A stretch of 46,822 bases of DNA from Abyssisolibacter fermentans. Lineage in GTDB: Bacteria > Bacillota > Clostridia > Tissierellales > MCWD3. The position numbers and the translations under genes were made by a program. The stretch spans positions 1-46,822 of the forward strand of contig NZ_LOHE01000075.1 of NCBI RefSeq assembly GCF_001559865.1, given 5' to 3'. Below, piece by piece: positions 1 through 8,768 of this stretch; within the stretch, counting starts at the first letter, position 1, and the number at the start of each line of letters is the position of its first letter. A model generated the notes under the pieces. It did not search any database, was not told the origin of the DNA, and was given only the letters and a program-made list of their open reading frames with translations.

Positions 1-220
1 TGGAGACTATAAGATTGGTAAGCGTATAATATCTGATCAATCGAGAAAAGAAATGAAGAAAGTATTAGAGGAAATACAAACTGGAAAGTTTGCAAAAGAT
101 TGGATTGCAGAAAATAGCATGAATAGACCAGAGTATAGTGCTTTAAAGAAAAAAGAGTTAGCTCATCCAATAGTAAAAGTAGGGCAAAAGCTGAGAGGTA
201 TGATGTCTTGGATAGGATAA
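1..220 (+). CDS. ilvC: ketol-acid reductoisomerase, 3' end (partial)
   Basis: Only the last 72 codons are present, read in frame from base 2 to a TAA at 218-220. The enzyme isomerises and reduces acetolactate or acetohydroxybutyrate with NADPH in valine/isoleucine synthesis. The tail reads GDYKIGKRIISDQSRKEM, then GKFAKDWI, then HPIVKVGQKLRGMM, which matches the C-terminal knotted domain of class I KARI as I know the family. The 5' part lies outside the window. It precedes ilvB on the same strand, so branched-chain genes are clustered, but a long hairpin region of about 340 bases separates them. Confidence 0.9.
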   Translation, partial: GDYKIGKRIISDQSRKEMKKVLEEIQTGKFAKDWIAENSMNRPEYSALKKKELAHPIVKVGQKLRGMMSWIG

Positions 221-478
221 AAGGGGTTGCGAGTTGTCTCAAAATGGCAAATTTCTGCGTTGAGTAGAGAACAGAAATCTATGATTTCTTGTGAATTCAC
301 TTACTCCTAGGAATGAAGTGAGTAGTGAGCTACATCATTGTACGCTCATATCTGTAAGCAGAGAACCTAAATCTTTGATTTAGTGTGAGTCGCTTACTCC
401 TAGGAAAAATGAGTAGGAGCTTCAAATTACATTAGTAATAGCCTTGAACTTTACTCATTTTGAAAAACCCTTTGGTAG
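221..478 (+). repeat. R1-type hairpin after ilvC with two nested R2 modules
   Basis: The left arm (AAGGGGTT then GTCTCAAAATGGCAAA, 221-251) and right arm (TTTACTCATTTTGAAAAACC, 450-469) are complementary in large part, and the right arm is almost the reverse complement of the left arm of the ilvB terminator at 2247. Between the arms lie two copies of a ~65-bp R2 module (about 261-340 and 353-422), each with AAATCT(A/T)TGATTT followed by ACTCCTAGGAA and then GAGTAG. It reads as the ilvC terminator expanded by insertion of repeat modules. Bases 479-505 carry a short direct duplication of TTGGTAGTATAAAAAACAA. Confidence 0.6.
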
Positions 479-558
479 TATAAAAAACAATTGGTAGTAT
501 AAAAAACAATTTGAAACAGATGTAAGATAAATAATTATTGAAAGTAGGTGAATTTTAT

Positions 559-2211
559 ATGAGACTTAATGGAGCAGAAATAGTACTAAACTGTTTAAAG
601 GAAGAAAATGTAGATACCGTATTTGGTTATCCTGGGGGAGCAGTAGTACCCTTATATGATGAATTATATAAAATGAATGGCGAAATTAACCACGTCAGAT
701 GTGCTCATGAACAAGGATGTGTTCATGCAGCAGATGGTTATGCAAGGTCGACTGGAAATGTCGGCGTATGCTTCGTCACTTCAGGACCGGGTGCAACTAA
801 TGCCGTCACAGGTATAGCTGCAGCATATATGGATTCTGTTCCATTAGTCGTAATTTCAGGACAAGTTACTACAAGTTTGTTAGGAAAAGACTCCTTTCAA
901 GAAATTGATATTACAGGAGTTACTATGACATTAACTAAGCATAATTATTTAGTCAAAGATATAACAAAGCTTCCTGAGATAATGAAAGAAGCATTTAATA
1001 TTGCCCAAAATGGTAGACCTGGTCCAGTACTAATAGATATACCTAAAAATATATTTTTAGAAGAAACTGAGATTGATAGTAATCAAATACAGGATAAACA
1101 AATCATAATAGACAAAATAACAGATGCAGATATAGATAAGGCGGCACATATTATTAATAGTTCAAATAAACCTGTGATATATGCAGGAGGTGGAGTTATT
1201 ATATCTGATGCATCAAAAGAATTAATTGTCTTTGCAAAAAAATCAGGTATTCCAGTTGTTAATACATTAATGGGTTTAGGTAATTATCCTAGAAGTGATG
1301 AATTATCCTTAGGTATGGCTGGAATGCATGGCTTTAGAGAAGCAAACCTAGCAGTAAAAAATAGCGATTTGATAATAGGTATTGGTACAAGATTTAGTGA
1401 TAGAGGCATAGGGAAATCAGACCATTACAATTTTACGAAAATAATACACATAGATGTTGACAATACAGAAATAAATAAAAATATGAAATGTGATATATCT
1501 TTTATAGGAGATATGAAACACATTATTGGTAAATTATCAGATAAAATTAAATTTAGAGATAGAACTGAATGGATTAGAAAAATAAAGAATTGGTCTGTGA
1601 AAGATAAAATCAATGAATCTGATTTTGTTGCTAAGAATATATTAAATAAAATACAGGAGTACTATAAAAAAGATACAATAGTAACAACAGATGTAGGACA
1701 ACATCAAATGTGGGTAGCTCAATATTGGGAATTTGAAAAATCAAGAACATTTCTGACATCAGGAGGTCTTGGGGCTATGGGCTATGGGCTGGGAGCAGCA
1801 TTAGGAGCAAAACTAGGTAATCCAGATAAAGATGTAATATTAGTAACTGGAGACGGAAGTTTTAGAATGAATTGTAACGAAATGAGCACTTCAACCAAAT
1901 ATAATTTACCTGTAGTTATAATAATGTTTAACAATAATTCATTAGGATTAGTAAGACAGTTACAAACACATTTTGCTGGGAGTAGATATTCTCAAACTGA
2001 CATGACACAGGATGTTGACTATATGGTACTAGCACAAGCCTATGGGTTCAAAGGTTATCAAGTAAATAATATGAATGATTTAGAAAGAGCATTGAATGAA
2101 GTAGCTTCATTAAGTAAAAAATCTGTAGTAATAGAATGTATTATAGACAAAGAAGAATTGGTATTGCCTATAGTACCTCCTGGTTCACCGATAAATAATC
2201 AAATTATTTAA
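559..2211 (+). CDS. ilvB: acetolactate synthase, large (catalytic) subunit
   Basis: Condenses two pyruvates, or pyruvate and 2-oxobutyrate, using ThDP, FAD and Mg2+, giving the substrate for IlvC. The 550-residue product has the N-terminal ThDP domain with GYPGGAVVPLYDEL and the catalytic Glu51 in HEQGCVHAADGYAR, GPGATN, and the C-terminal diphosphate/Mg site GDGS...NNNS near 431-460. The ATG at 559 is preferred over an in-frame TTG at 538 because AGGTGA lies just upstream of it. No regulatory small subunit (ilvN) follows; the gene ends in a strong terminator, so IlvN must be elsewhere or be dispensable. A catabolic ALS is possible but less likely beside ilvC. Confidence 0.88.
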   Translation: MRLNGAEIVLNCLKEENVDTVFGYPGGAVVPLYDELYKMNGEINHVRCAHEQGCVHAADGYARSTGNVGVCFVTSGPGATNAVTGIAAAYMDSVPLVVISGQVTTSLLGKDSFQEIDITGVTMTLTKHNYLVKDITKLPEIMKEAFNIAQNGRPGPVLIDIPKNIFLEETEIDSNQIQDKQIIIDKITDADIDKAAHIINSSNKPVIYAGGGVIISDASKELIVFAKKSGIPVVNTLMGLGNYPRSDELSLGMAGMHGFREANLAVKNSDLIIGIGTRFSDRGIGKSDHYNFTKIIHIDVDNTEINKNMKCDISFIGDMKHIIGKLSDKIKFRDRTEWIRKIKNWSVKDKINESDFVAKNILNKIQEYYKKDTIVTTDVGQHQMWVAQYWEFEKSRTFLTSGGLGAMGYGLGAALGAKLGNPDKDVILVTGDGSFRMNCNEMSTSTKYNLPVVIIMFNNNSLGLVRQLQTHFAGSRYSQTDMTQDVDYMVLAQAYGFKGYQVNNMNDLERALNEVASLSKKSVVIECIIDKEELVLPIVPPGSPINNQII

Positions 2212-2246
2212 CTCAAAGGATATTCCGTAAAAGGTATATGAAAAGT

Positions 2247-2310
2247 AAAAGGGTTGTTTCAAAATGAGTAAATTTAACAATGAATTTACCATTTTGAAAC
2301 AACCCTTTTT
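2247..2310 (+). terminator. long terminator hairpin of ilvB (R1 type)
   Basis: A near-perfect 20-bp stem (AAAAGGGTTGTTTCAAAATG with CATTTTGAAACAACCCTTTT), an inner TAAATT/AATTTA extension, and a run of T after the stem. It can also work for the opposing lysC, whose stop lies 60 bases further on. The core resembles the hairpins at 221-478, 3780-3900 and 45543-45589. Confidence 0.85.
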
Positions 2311-2344
2311 GAGTTTATAACAAATCTTAGTTTGGCTGTTTAGT

Positions 2345-2373
2345 TCTACAAATGAACTGAATAGGAGTAATTT
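2345..2373. repeat. 3' fragment of an R2 module
   Basis: The stretch AAATGAACTGAATAGGAGTA matches the end of the R2 copy near 23829-23850 (GGAACTGAATAGGAGTTCC). It abuts the lysC stop codon and lacks the first half of the module. Confidence 0.4.
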
Positions 2374-3610
2374 AAATCACAGCATCCTCTCCATTAAGAC
2401 CACTTAAATGAAATTTATCATGTAAATAAGTTAGAGCTTTAAGGGCTTTATCAGTTTCTATTATACATGATATTTTTATTTGTGAAGAACTGATTGTTTG
2501 AATATTGATACCTAATTCATATAGTGATTTAAAGAATATAGAAGCCACTTCAGCACTACCGGATATTCCTGCTCCAACAACAGAAAGCTTGCTGACAGCT
2601 TTGTCATATATAACTTTTTTAGCCCCTATTTCAGAAACAATTTTCTCAGATATTTCAACAGCTTCGTCTAAATCATCTATCTTTACTGTAAAAGATATAT
2701 CATTAACAGAGTTTCTGTTTATATTTTGTATGATAATATCTACACCTATATTATTCTTTGCGAGTTCGGCGAATAATTTATAAGCTATTCCTGGTTTGTC
2801 AGGAACTTCTAGTATTGATATTTTGGCTATTTCTTGATCTAAAGCTAGACCTCTTACTACAACCTTTTCCATAGTATCTACCTCCGTTACAATTGTACCT
2901 TTATTCATTGTAAAACTGGATTTTACAACCAAAGGAACTTTGAATTTTCTAGCAAGTTCAACACTTCTTGGATGAAGAACACTGCTTCCTAAGCTTGCTA
3001 GCTCAAGCATTTCGTCATACGAAATTTTATCTATTAAAGAAGCATTCTGAACTATTCTTGGATCTGTTGTATAAACACCATCAACATCAGTATATATTTC
3101 ACACATATCAGCCTTCAATGCAGCTGCAAGAGCGACGGCTGTAGTATCAGAACCACCACGTCCTAGAGTGGTGATATCGTTACAATTATCTATTCCTTGG
3201 AAACCAGCTACAATTATTATTTTATCTTGTTCAAGTTCAGATAATAATCTGTCGGTTTTTATTTCAGTAATTTTAGCTTTTTTATGGTTACCGTCAGTTA
3301 ATATACCGCATTGACCACCAGTTAAAGATATAACATCATGACCAAGTGATTTAATAGCCATAGCTAGTAATGAAATAGATACTTGTTCACCAGTAGCTAA
3401 AAGCATGTCAAGCTCCCTGCTAGGAGGTTGCTTATTTACTTCAAGAGCTTTGCTTATTAATTCATTAGTCGTATTACCCATAGCTGAAACTACAACAACA
3501 ACCTTTAATCCATTTTTTTTATTACGAACTATGTTTTGTGCAATACGTTTAATTTTTTTAGTAGAACCTACAGAAGTACCCCCGTATTTTTGTACTAATA
3601 CATTGTCCAT
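2372..3610 (-). CDS. lysC: aspartate kinase
   Basis: Phosphorylates aspartate, the first step toward lysine, methionine and threonine. The 412-residue product has the kinase motif KYGGTSVGS at 8-16, FQGID and TTLGRGGSDTTAVALAAAL in the kinase core, an STTDPR-like substrate loop (YTTDPRIV), and two C-terminal ACT domains (about 265-335 and 345-405) that normally bind the feedback amino acid. Length fits the monofunctional class with the alpha-type regulatory region. The ATG at 3610 follows AAGGAGGAAAATGCA. It lies downstream of hom on the same strand, but over 430 bases of structured DNA separate them. Which amino acid inhibits it cannot be read from sequence; proximity to hom suggests threonine supply. 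Confidence 0.93.
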   Translation of the reverse strand: MDNVLVQKYGGTSVGSTKKIKRIAQNIVRNKKNGLKVVVVVSAMGNTTNELISKALEVNKQPPSRELDMLLATGEQVSISLLAMAIKSLGHDVISLTGGQCGILTDGNHKKAKITEIKTDRLLSELEQDKIIIVAGFQGIDNCNDITTLGRGGSDTTAVALAAALKADMCEIYTDVDGVYTTDPRIVQNASLIDKISYDEMLELASLGSSVLHPRSVELARKFKVPLVVKSSFTMNKGTIVTEVDTMEKVVVRGLALDQEIAKISILEVPDKPGIAYKLFAELAKNNIGVDIIIQNINRNSVNDISFTVKIDDLDEAVEISEKIVSEIGAKKVIYDKAVSKLSVVGAGISGSAEVASIFFKSLYELGINIQTISSSQIKISCIIETDKALKALTYLHDKFHLSGLNGEDAVI

Positions 3611-3626
3611 TGCATTTTCCTCCTTG

Positions 3627-4040
3627 TAGACCGCGTCGTTAGTTGCGAAATTTTACATTATTCATAAATTCTATGTTTAATATTTTAAAGCAACTCGGTT
3701 TCCTATATATTGGTTGTAAAAGTTACCGATAAGTTACTAGGGAAACATCTAATGTTTCTTTGAAAGTGTGACTTTCAAGAGTTCGTTTCTTCATCGTTTC
3801 TAAGTAGAGAACCAAAATCTACGATTTTGAGTGAATCACTTACTGCTAGGAACGTAGTGAGTAGTGAGTTTCTTGTTTATTTTGAAACGAGCTCTTGTCG
3901 GAACCGTCAAAGATTATACACATATTAAAAAAACTATATGATAACGTGTAGAGATGGTTCCCCCCACCAAAAACTTGTGAGTCATACTAATAATATTATC
4001 TACATTTATTTTTGATTTTGGGTTGCAACTAACTAGACCG
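3627..4040 (-). repeat. nested palindromes between hom and lysC (lysC leader), with an R2 module
   Basis: An outer 9-bp inverted repeat GTTAGTTGC (3638-3646) / GCAACTAAC (4025-4033) encloses about 400 bases, and TAGACCG occurs on both outer sides (3627-3633, 4034-4040). Inside are an R1-like hairpin CAAGAGTTCGTTTC (about 3777-3790) / GAAACGAGCTCTTG (about 3885-3898) whose loop contains one R2 module (3801-3869), and a second hairpin GGAACC/GGTTCC with TACAC/GTGTA (3900-3961). On the minus strand this is the lysC 5' leader. I do not see the conserved core of a lysine riboswitch. It could be a small non-coding mobile element or a structured leader. Confidence 0.5.
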
Positions 4041-4042
4041 TA

Positions 4043-5290
4043 TTAAGCTAATATTTTGTTATCATCAAACCTAGCATAGCAATAGTTTTTATGTTCGGTA
4101 TTTAGCAATTCAACTAAATTTTCCATTTTATCAGCACGTATAGCTTCGGTAATAATAATAAGATTTTCATCTTGTTCACAGATTTTGAATTTCAAAGCTT
4201 TATTTAATAAGAAATCAATTAAATTTGGTATCTGCTGCTTGTTTTCAGGAGTAATTCTTAAATAGTAGCTTCCTTCAAATAATTTTGCTCCTGCTGAATC
4301 AATAACTTTTTTATTATCATTATCAAAATTTTCATATTCTCCATTTATAACGTCGATTATATCGCAAACAACAGCATTGGCGGTAGGATTTTTACCAGCA
4401 CCTTGTCCAAAGAATTGAAGTTCACCTACAGTATTACCAGATACGGACACTATATTGAATGCGTCATTTACAGTACCAAGAGTAGAATTTTTATCAACTA
4501 ACAATGGTTCAACGCTGGCAGAATATTCATCTTCTATTTTAATTGCACTGCCAACAAGTTTAACTTTCTTGCCTAGTTCATCGAATTTTTCTATATCACA
4601 TTTAGAAATATCACTAATACCTCTGCATTTAATATTTTCAACACTAGTAGTAGATTTAAAAGCGATATTAGATAATATGGACAGTTTTCTTGCAATGTCA
4701 TAGCCCTGTATATCATCAGTAGGGTCTGCTTCAGCATAACCTAGTTCTTGAGCAAGTTTTAATGCATCTTCAAAAGAGTAACTTTCCTCAGTCATCTTTG
4801 TCAAAATAAAATTTGTAGTTCCGTTAAGTATACCTTTTATTTTATCAACATCATTAATTTTCACACTTTGTTTTAATGGTTTGATTACAGGTATACCACC
4901 TCCAACACTTGCCTCAAAAAGAAAAGCTCTATTATTTTTTTTAGCAGTAGTTAAAAAAGTATCATAGTATTTTGATACAACAGCTTTATTGGCAGTAACT
5001 ACATGCTTACCATTTTCAAAAGCCTTAATAATATATTGGTATGAAGGATTTATTCCTCCCATAACTGCAACAACGATATCAATTTCAGGGTCATTTAAAA
5101 TATCATCAGCATTTTCCGTAAGTATGTTTTGAGGGAATTTTATATTTCTATCTTTATTTTTATCTCTAACAAGAATTTTGCTAATCATGACTTTATCTTT
5201 CATGCTTTTTTTAAAATTTTCATTAGTAGTTATAATCTCATATACACCTGAACCTACAGTTCCAAAACCCAAAAGACCAATTTTAATCAT
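4043..5290 (-). CDS. hom: homoserine dehydrogenase
   Basis: Reduces aspartate semialdehyde to homoserine with NAD(P)H. The 415-residue product has the Rossmann motif GLLGFGTVGSGV at 5-16, the catalytic-domain block ILNGTTNFILTKM followed by ELGYAEADPTDDIQGYD, and a C-terminal ACT domain from about 335. This is the usual length of the ACT-containing Firmicute enzyme. The ATG at 5290 follows AGAGAGGTAG on the minus strand. It is divergent from the ACT regulator/thrC/thrB operon, so the 255-base region between them probably controls both sides of threonine synthesis. Confidence 0.94.
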   Translation of the reverse strand: MIKIGLLGFGTVGSGVYEIITTNENFKKSMKDKVMISKILVRDKNKDRNIKFPQNILTENADDILNDPEIDIVVAVMGGINPSYQYIIKAFENGKHVVTANKAVVSKYYDTFLTTAKKNNRAFLFEASVGGGIPVIKPLKQSVKINDVDKIKGILNGTTNFILTKMTEESYSFEDALKLAQELGYAEADPTDDIQGYDIARKLSILSNIAFKSTTSVENIKCRGISDISKCDIEKFDELGKKVKLVGSAIKIEDEYSASVEPLLVDKNSTLGTVNDAFNIVSVSGNTVGELQFFGQGAGKNPTANAVVCDIIDVINGEYENFDNDNKKVIDSAGAKLFEGSYYLRITPENKQQIPNLIDFLLNKALKFKICEQDENLIIITEAIRADKMENLVELLNTEHKNYCYARFDDNKILA

Positions 5291-5480
5291 AATATTCTAC
5301 CTCTCTTATCTATAAATATTGTCACGTAATGTACGCGAATTAAAAACAAATGTATATCAATGATAAACAGTATAACATAATAATTATCGAAGGTAAAGAG
5401 ATTTAGTGCAAAAAAACACGAATTATCTGTATATTTATAATCTTGTGTTTTAAATAAATTAATGTTAAAATAAATCAAAG

Positions 5481-5499
5481 TATGTTAATAATGAACATA
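5481..5499. promoter_or_regulatory. inverted repeat in the hom / threonine-operon divergent region
   Basis: TATGTT and AACATA form a 6-bp inverted repeat with a 7-base gap, 47 bases before the start of the ACT regulator; a second imperfect palindrome (GTTTTGTGAACAAAC) follows at about 5502. Candidate operators for the adjacent HTH-ACT protein. The assignment is inference from position. Confidence 0.35.
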
Positions 5500-5545
5500 T
5501 GTGTTTTGTGAACAAACTCAGTATACAATTATGAGAGGTGATACT

Positions 5546-5983
5546 ATGTATAATAAATATTTAGTTATTGATAAAAGTATATTACCTGATATTTTTGATA
5601 AAGTTATAAATGCAAAGGAATTACTTAGAACTGGAAAGGCTAAGGAAGTTACAGAGGCTGTAAAAAAAGTTGGAATTAGTCGAAGTACATTTTATAAATA
5701 TAAAGACTACGTATTTACTGTCTCTGAAGGAGGTATTGGACGAAAGGTTACAATATCGTTATTACTAAATCACCGACCAGGTTTGCTGTCAAATATACTA
5801 AATATAATTGCCAATGCAAAAGGAAATATATTAACTATAAATCAAGATATACCTATAAATAGTACTGCTAATGTTAGCATTACATTTGACAGAGCTAATA
5901 CTATAGTAGAATTAGATGTAATTTTACAGCAGATAAAAGAAATGACTGGAGTAGCAAAACTTAGGCTTATTGCTATGGAATAA
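5546..5983 (+). CDS. HTH-ACT domain regulator (PheB-type ACT family)
   Basis: A 145-residue protein with an N-terminal helix-turn-helix-like segment ([20 protein letters not shown], about 27-46) and a C-terminal ACT domain starting [20 protein letters not shown] (about 68-87). It belongs to the family annotated as ACT domain-containing protein PheB/UPF0735. The ATG at 5546 follows GAGAGGTG; the longer reading from 5501 lacks a ribosome site. It begins the thrC-thrB operon (22-base gap to thrC) and is divergent from hom, so it is a good candidate for an amino-acid-responsive regulator of the threonine genes. That role is inferred from domains and context. Confidence 0.8.
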   Translation: MYNKYLVIDKSILPDIFDKVINAKELLRTGKAKEVTEAVKKVGISRSTFYKYKDYVFTVSEGGIGRKVTISLLLNHRPGLLSNILNIIANAKGNILTINQDIPINSTANVSITFDRANTIVELDVILQQIKEMTGVAKLRLIAME

Positions 5984-6004
5984 AAAAACATGGAGGACAT
6001 AAGC

Positions 6005-7483
6005 ATGCTTTATTATAGTACAAGAAGTTTGAATAAAAAAGTTACTTCATCAGAAGCAATAATTAATGGCATAGCAGAAGATGGAGGATTATACGTACCT
6101 GAATATTTACCCAAAATAGAAAATTTAAAGGAATTACTCGATTTAAATTATAAACAATTAGCATGTGTAGTTTTAAATAAATTTTTTACTGATTTTACAA
6201 AAGAAGAAATCAAAGAATGTGTTTACAATGCATATAATGAGAAATTTAGAAGTAATGAAATAGCTCCATTAAAGAAATGTGAAGACATGTATTTTCTTGA
6301 ACTATTTCATGGCGCGACATTAGCTTTTAAGGATATGGCATTATCTATCCTTCCTCACCTTATGACCACAGCAGTTAAAAAACATAAATTAGAAAAGGAA
6401 GTAGTTATTTTAACAGCAACTTCTGGAGATACAGGGAAAGCTGCACTAGAGGGTTTTAAAGATGTTGAAGGTATAAAGATAATAGTATTTTTTCCAAGAG
6501 ATGGAGTAAGTGATGTACAAAAAATGCAGATGATTACACAAGTAGGAAACAATACTCATGTTATCATGCTTGAAGGCAATTTTGATGATGCACAAAATGG
6601 AGTAAAAGAAATATTTGTAGATCAAGAATTAAAAGATCAATTACTTGAAAAAAATATTATTTTATCTTCAGCAAACTCAATTAATATAGGAAGACTAGTA
6701 CCACAGATAGTTTATTATATATATGCATATATGAACTTAGTAAGAAATAAAGAAATAAAATTAAAAGAAGAGATAAATATAGGAGTACCAACTGGTAATT
6801 TTGGAAACATATTAGCTGCCTATTATGCAAAGCAAATGGGACTGCCAATAAATAAACTTATATGTGCGTCAAATGAAAATAATATATTGACTGATTTTAT
6901 AAACACAGGTGTATACGATATAAATAGAAAATTTAAGACAACCACTTCTCCATCAATGGATATATTAATATCAAGCAATTTGGAAAGATTGTTATATGAA
7001 ATAACAACTAAAGACAGCGGCGTAGTAACTAGCTATATGAATAGCCTTAAAAATAAGAGTGCTTATAAAATAAATGAAAAACAGATTTCTAATATAAGCG
7101 ATTTTTATGGAGATTATGCTAAAGAGATAGATGTTACAAATGCTATAAAGGAAGTTTATGAAAAATACAACTATGTAATAGACACTCATACAGCGGTTGC
7201 TTACCATGTATGCAAAAACTATAAAAACATATCAAAGGATAATAAAAAAATAGTTATTGCTTCAACAGCTAGTCCTTTCAAATTCGCAGGGAGTGTATAT
7301 AGAGCTTTAAATAAATGTAACTATGAATATAATGACTTTGAATTTATAAATAAATTATCAGAGGACTTTAATATAGATATACCAAGTCCAATAAAAGATA
7401 TCGATAAACTAGAGGTATTACATCAACAAGTCTGTTTAAAAAGTACTATGAAAGAAACTGTTTGTAGAATGTTAAAAGTGTAG
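6005..7483 (+). CDS. thrC: threonine synthase
   Basis: Converts O-phosphohomoserine to threonine with PLP. The 492-residue product begins MLYYSTRSLNKKVTSSEAI, has the PLP lysine at about Lys109 in GATLAFKDMALS, the phosphate/PLP loop TATSGDTGKAALEG, and PTGNFGNILAAYYAK. Length and motifs match the long, E. coli/yeast-like class rather than the short Bacillus class. ATG 6005 follows TGGAGG. It sits between the ACT regulator and thrB (8-base gap), consistent with one transcript. Confidence 0.93.
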   Translation: MLYYSTRSLNKKVTSSEAIINGIAEDGGLYVPEYLPKIENLKELLDLNYKQLACVVLNKFFTDFTKEEIKECVYNAYNEKFRSNEIAPLKKCEDMYFLELFHGATLAFKDMALSILPHLMTTAVKKHKLEKEVVILTATSGDTGKAALEGFKDVEGIKIIVFFPRDGVSDVQKMQMITQVGNNTHVIMLEGNFDDAQNGVKEIFVDQELKDQLLEKNIILSSANSINIGRLVPQIVYYIYAYMNLVRNKEIKLKEEINIGVPTGNFGNILAAYYAKQMGLPINKLICASNENNILTDFINTGVYDINRKFKTTTSPSMDILISSNLERLLYEITTKDSGVVTSYMNSLKNKSAYKINEKQISNISDFYGDYAKEIDVTNAIKEVYEKYNYVIDTHTAVAYHVCKNYKNISKDNKKIVIASTASPFKFAGSVYRALNKCNYEYNDFEFINKLSEDFNIDIPSPIKDIDKLEVLHQQVCLKSTMKETVCRMLKV

Positions 7484-7491
7484 GTGATAAT

Positions 7492-8379
7492 ATGTTTGAA
7501 GTTGTAGTTCCCGCTACTAGTGCAAATATGGGACCAGGTTTTGATAGTCTGGGGATAGCTCTAGGACTTTATAATAAATATTATTTTGAAGAAATAGAAG
7601 AGGGTTTAGTATTTGAAGGCTGTCCAGACGAGTTTAAGAATGAAAACAATTTAGTATATATTTCTATGAAAAAATGTTTTGAAAGAACAGGATATCAATG
7701 TAAGGGCATTAAAATAGTGTTTGATACAAAAATACCTGTTTCAAGAGGTTTAGGAAGCAGTGCTGCATGTGCAGTTGCAGGTGCTTTAGCCGCAAATCAA
7801 ATAAGTGGTGACGTATTAAGTATAGAAGAAATATTAAAATTAACAACTGAAATAGAGGGACATCCGGATAATGTAGCACCAGCTTTATTTGGTGGAATGA
7901 TAGCTTCAGCACAAAACAAAGAAGAGGTTCTATATAGTAAGGCTAAAATAGATGAAAGCTTTAATTTTTATATTTTAATTCCTGATTTTAAGCTTTCTAC
8001 ACAAAAATCCAGAGAAGTTTTGCCTAAAAAAATAGATTATAGTGATGGAATTTTTAATGTTGGAAGAACAGCCTTAATGCTTTGTGCTTTATCAAATGGA
8101 GATGGTCATTTACTAAAGGCATCATTTCAAGATAAATTACATCAACCTTATAGAAGTAAACTTATTGAAGGTTATGATTTATTTATGAAAACTCTCAATG
8201 ACTTAGATAATACAGCAGGTTTCATAAGTGGAGCAGGTTCTACTTTAGCAGTTATTACAAAAGAAAATGATGAAAAAGTTGTTGAAAAGTTAAAATTTAT
8301 AATAAATAATCTAAATAATAAATGGATTATAAAAAAAGTTGATATAGATTATGAAGGTGCAAAAATAATTAACTCGTAG
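7492..8379 (+). CDS. thrB: homoserine kinase
   Basis: Phosphorylates homoserine to supply ThrC. The 295-residue product is a GHMP kinase: N-terminal PATSANMGPGFDSLGIALG, ATP-binding loop PVSRGLGSSAACAVAGA (about 82-98), EGHPDNVAPALFGG, and C-terminal GFISGAGSTLAVI. Start ATG 7492 follows TAGGTGATA, 8 bases after the thrC stop. With hom and thrC the local set covers homoserine to threonine; aspartate semialdehyde dehydrogenase is not in the window. Confidence 0.94.
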   Translation: MFEVVVPATSANMGPGFDSLGIALGLYNKYYFEEIEEGLVFEGCPDEFKNENNLVYISMKKCFERTGYQCKGIKIVFDTKIPVSRGLGSSAACAVAGALAANQISGDVLSIEEILKLTTEIEGHPDNVAPALFGGMIASAQNKEEVLYSKAKIDESFNFYILIPDFKLSTQKSREVLPKKIDYSDGIFNVGRTALMLCALSNGDGHLLKASFQDKLHQPYRSKLIEGYDLFMKTLNDLDNTAGFISGAGSTLAVITKENDEKVVEKLKFIINNLNNKWIIKKVDIDYEGAKIINS

Positions 8380-8458
8380 ATGTATAAATTAGCTCTTTTT
8401 ATGGAATAAATAAGCTTGAGGTAAATAATGTTAATATGCTTAATTTTAAGGAGGAGCT

Positions 8459-8731
8459 ATGATAAGTTTAAAAAATATTTTATTAGCAGGAATAGGAACA
8501 GCTGCTTATACTTATGAAAAAGCAGTGGATATTGTTGACGACATGGTAAAAAAAGGTGAAATAACTATTAAACAAGGCAAAGAGTTAACAGATGAATTGA
8601 AAAAAAGGTCAGTAGAAGGTTTTGATAATGCTAATAGTAATTTAAAACAGACTATTATGAATATAGAAAATATGACCCAAAATGAGCTTGAAGAAATAAA
8701 GAAAAAAATAAATGAATTGGAGTTAAAGTAA
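8459..8731 (+). CDS. small phasin-like coiled-coil protein
   Basis: A 90-residue protein that starts at ATG 8459 after AAGGAGGAGCT. The first ~16 residues are hydrophobic (ISLKNILLAGIGTAAYTYEK); the rest is charged, alpha-helical and probably coiled coil, ending NELEEIKKKINELELK. This resembles the phasin-superfamily/polyhydroxyalkanoate-granule-like small proteins that often sit next to ABC1-family kinases in clostridia. It is followed by a terminator and then the ABC1 kinase. No specific function can be assigned. Confidence 0.65.
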   Translation: MISLKNILLAGIGTAAYTYEKAVDIVDDMVKKGEITIKQGKELTDELKKRSVEGFDNANSNLKQTIMNIENMTQNELEEIKKKINELELK

Positions 8732-8758
8732 GCCTTGTTTGTATTACAAGGCTTTTTT
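8731..8758 (+). terminator. intrinsic terminator between the phasin-like gene and the ABC1 kinase
   Basis: AGCCTTGT / ACAAGGCT stem with a 7-base loop followed by six T. It overlaps the phasin-like stop codon and ends about 10 bases before the likely kinase start. Confidence 0.85.
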
Positions 8759-8768
8759 GCATATAGAT

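Noticed and set aside
3611-4042. Lysine riboswitch upstream of lysC
   Set aside because: No recognisable riboswitch core by eye; the region is explained by palindromic repeats. A covariance-model search would settle it.
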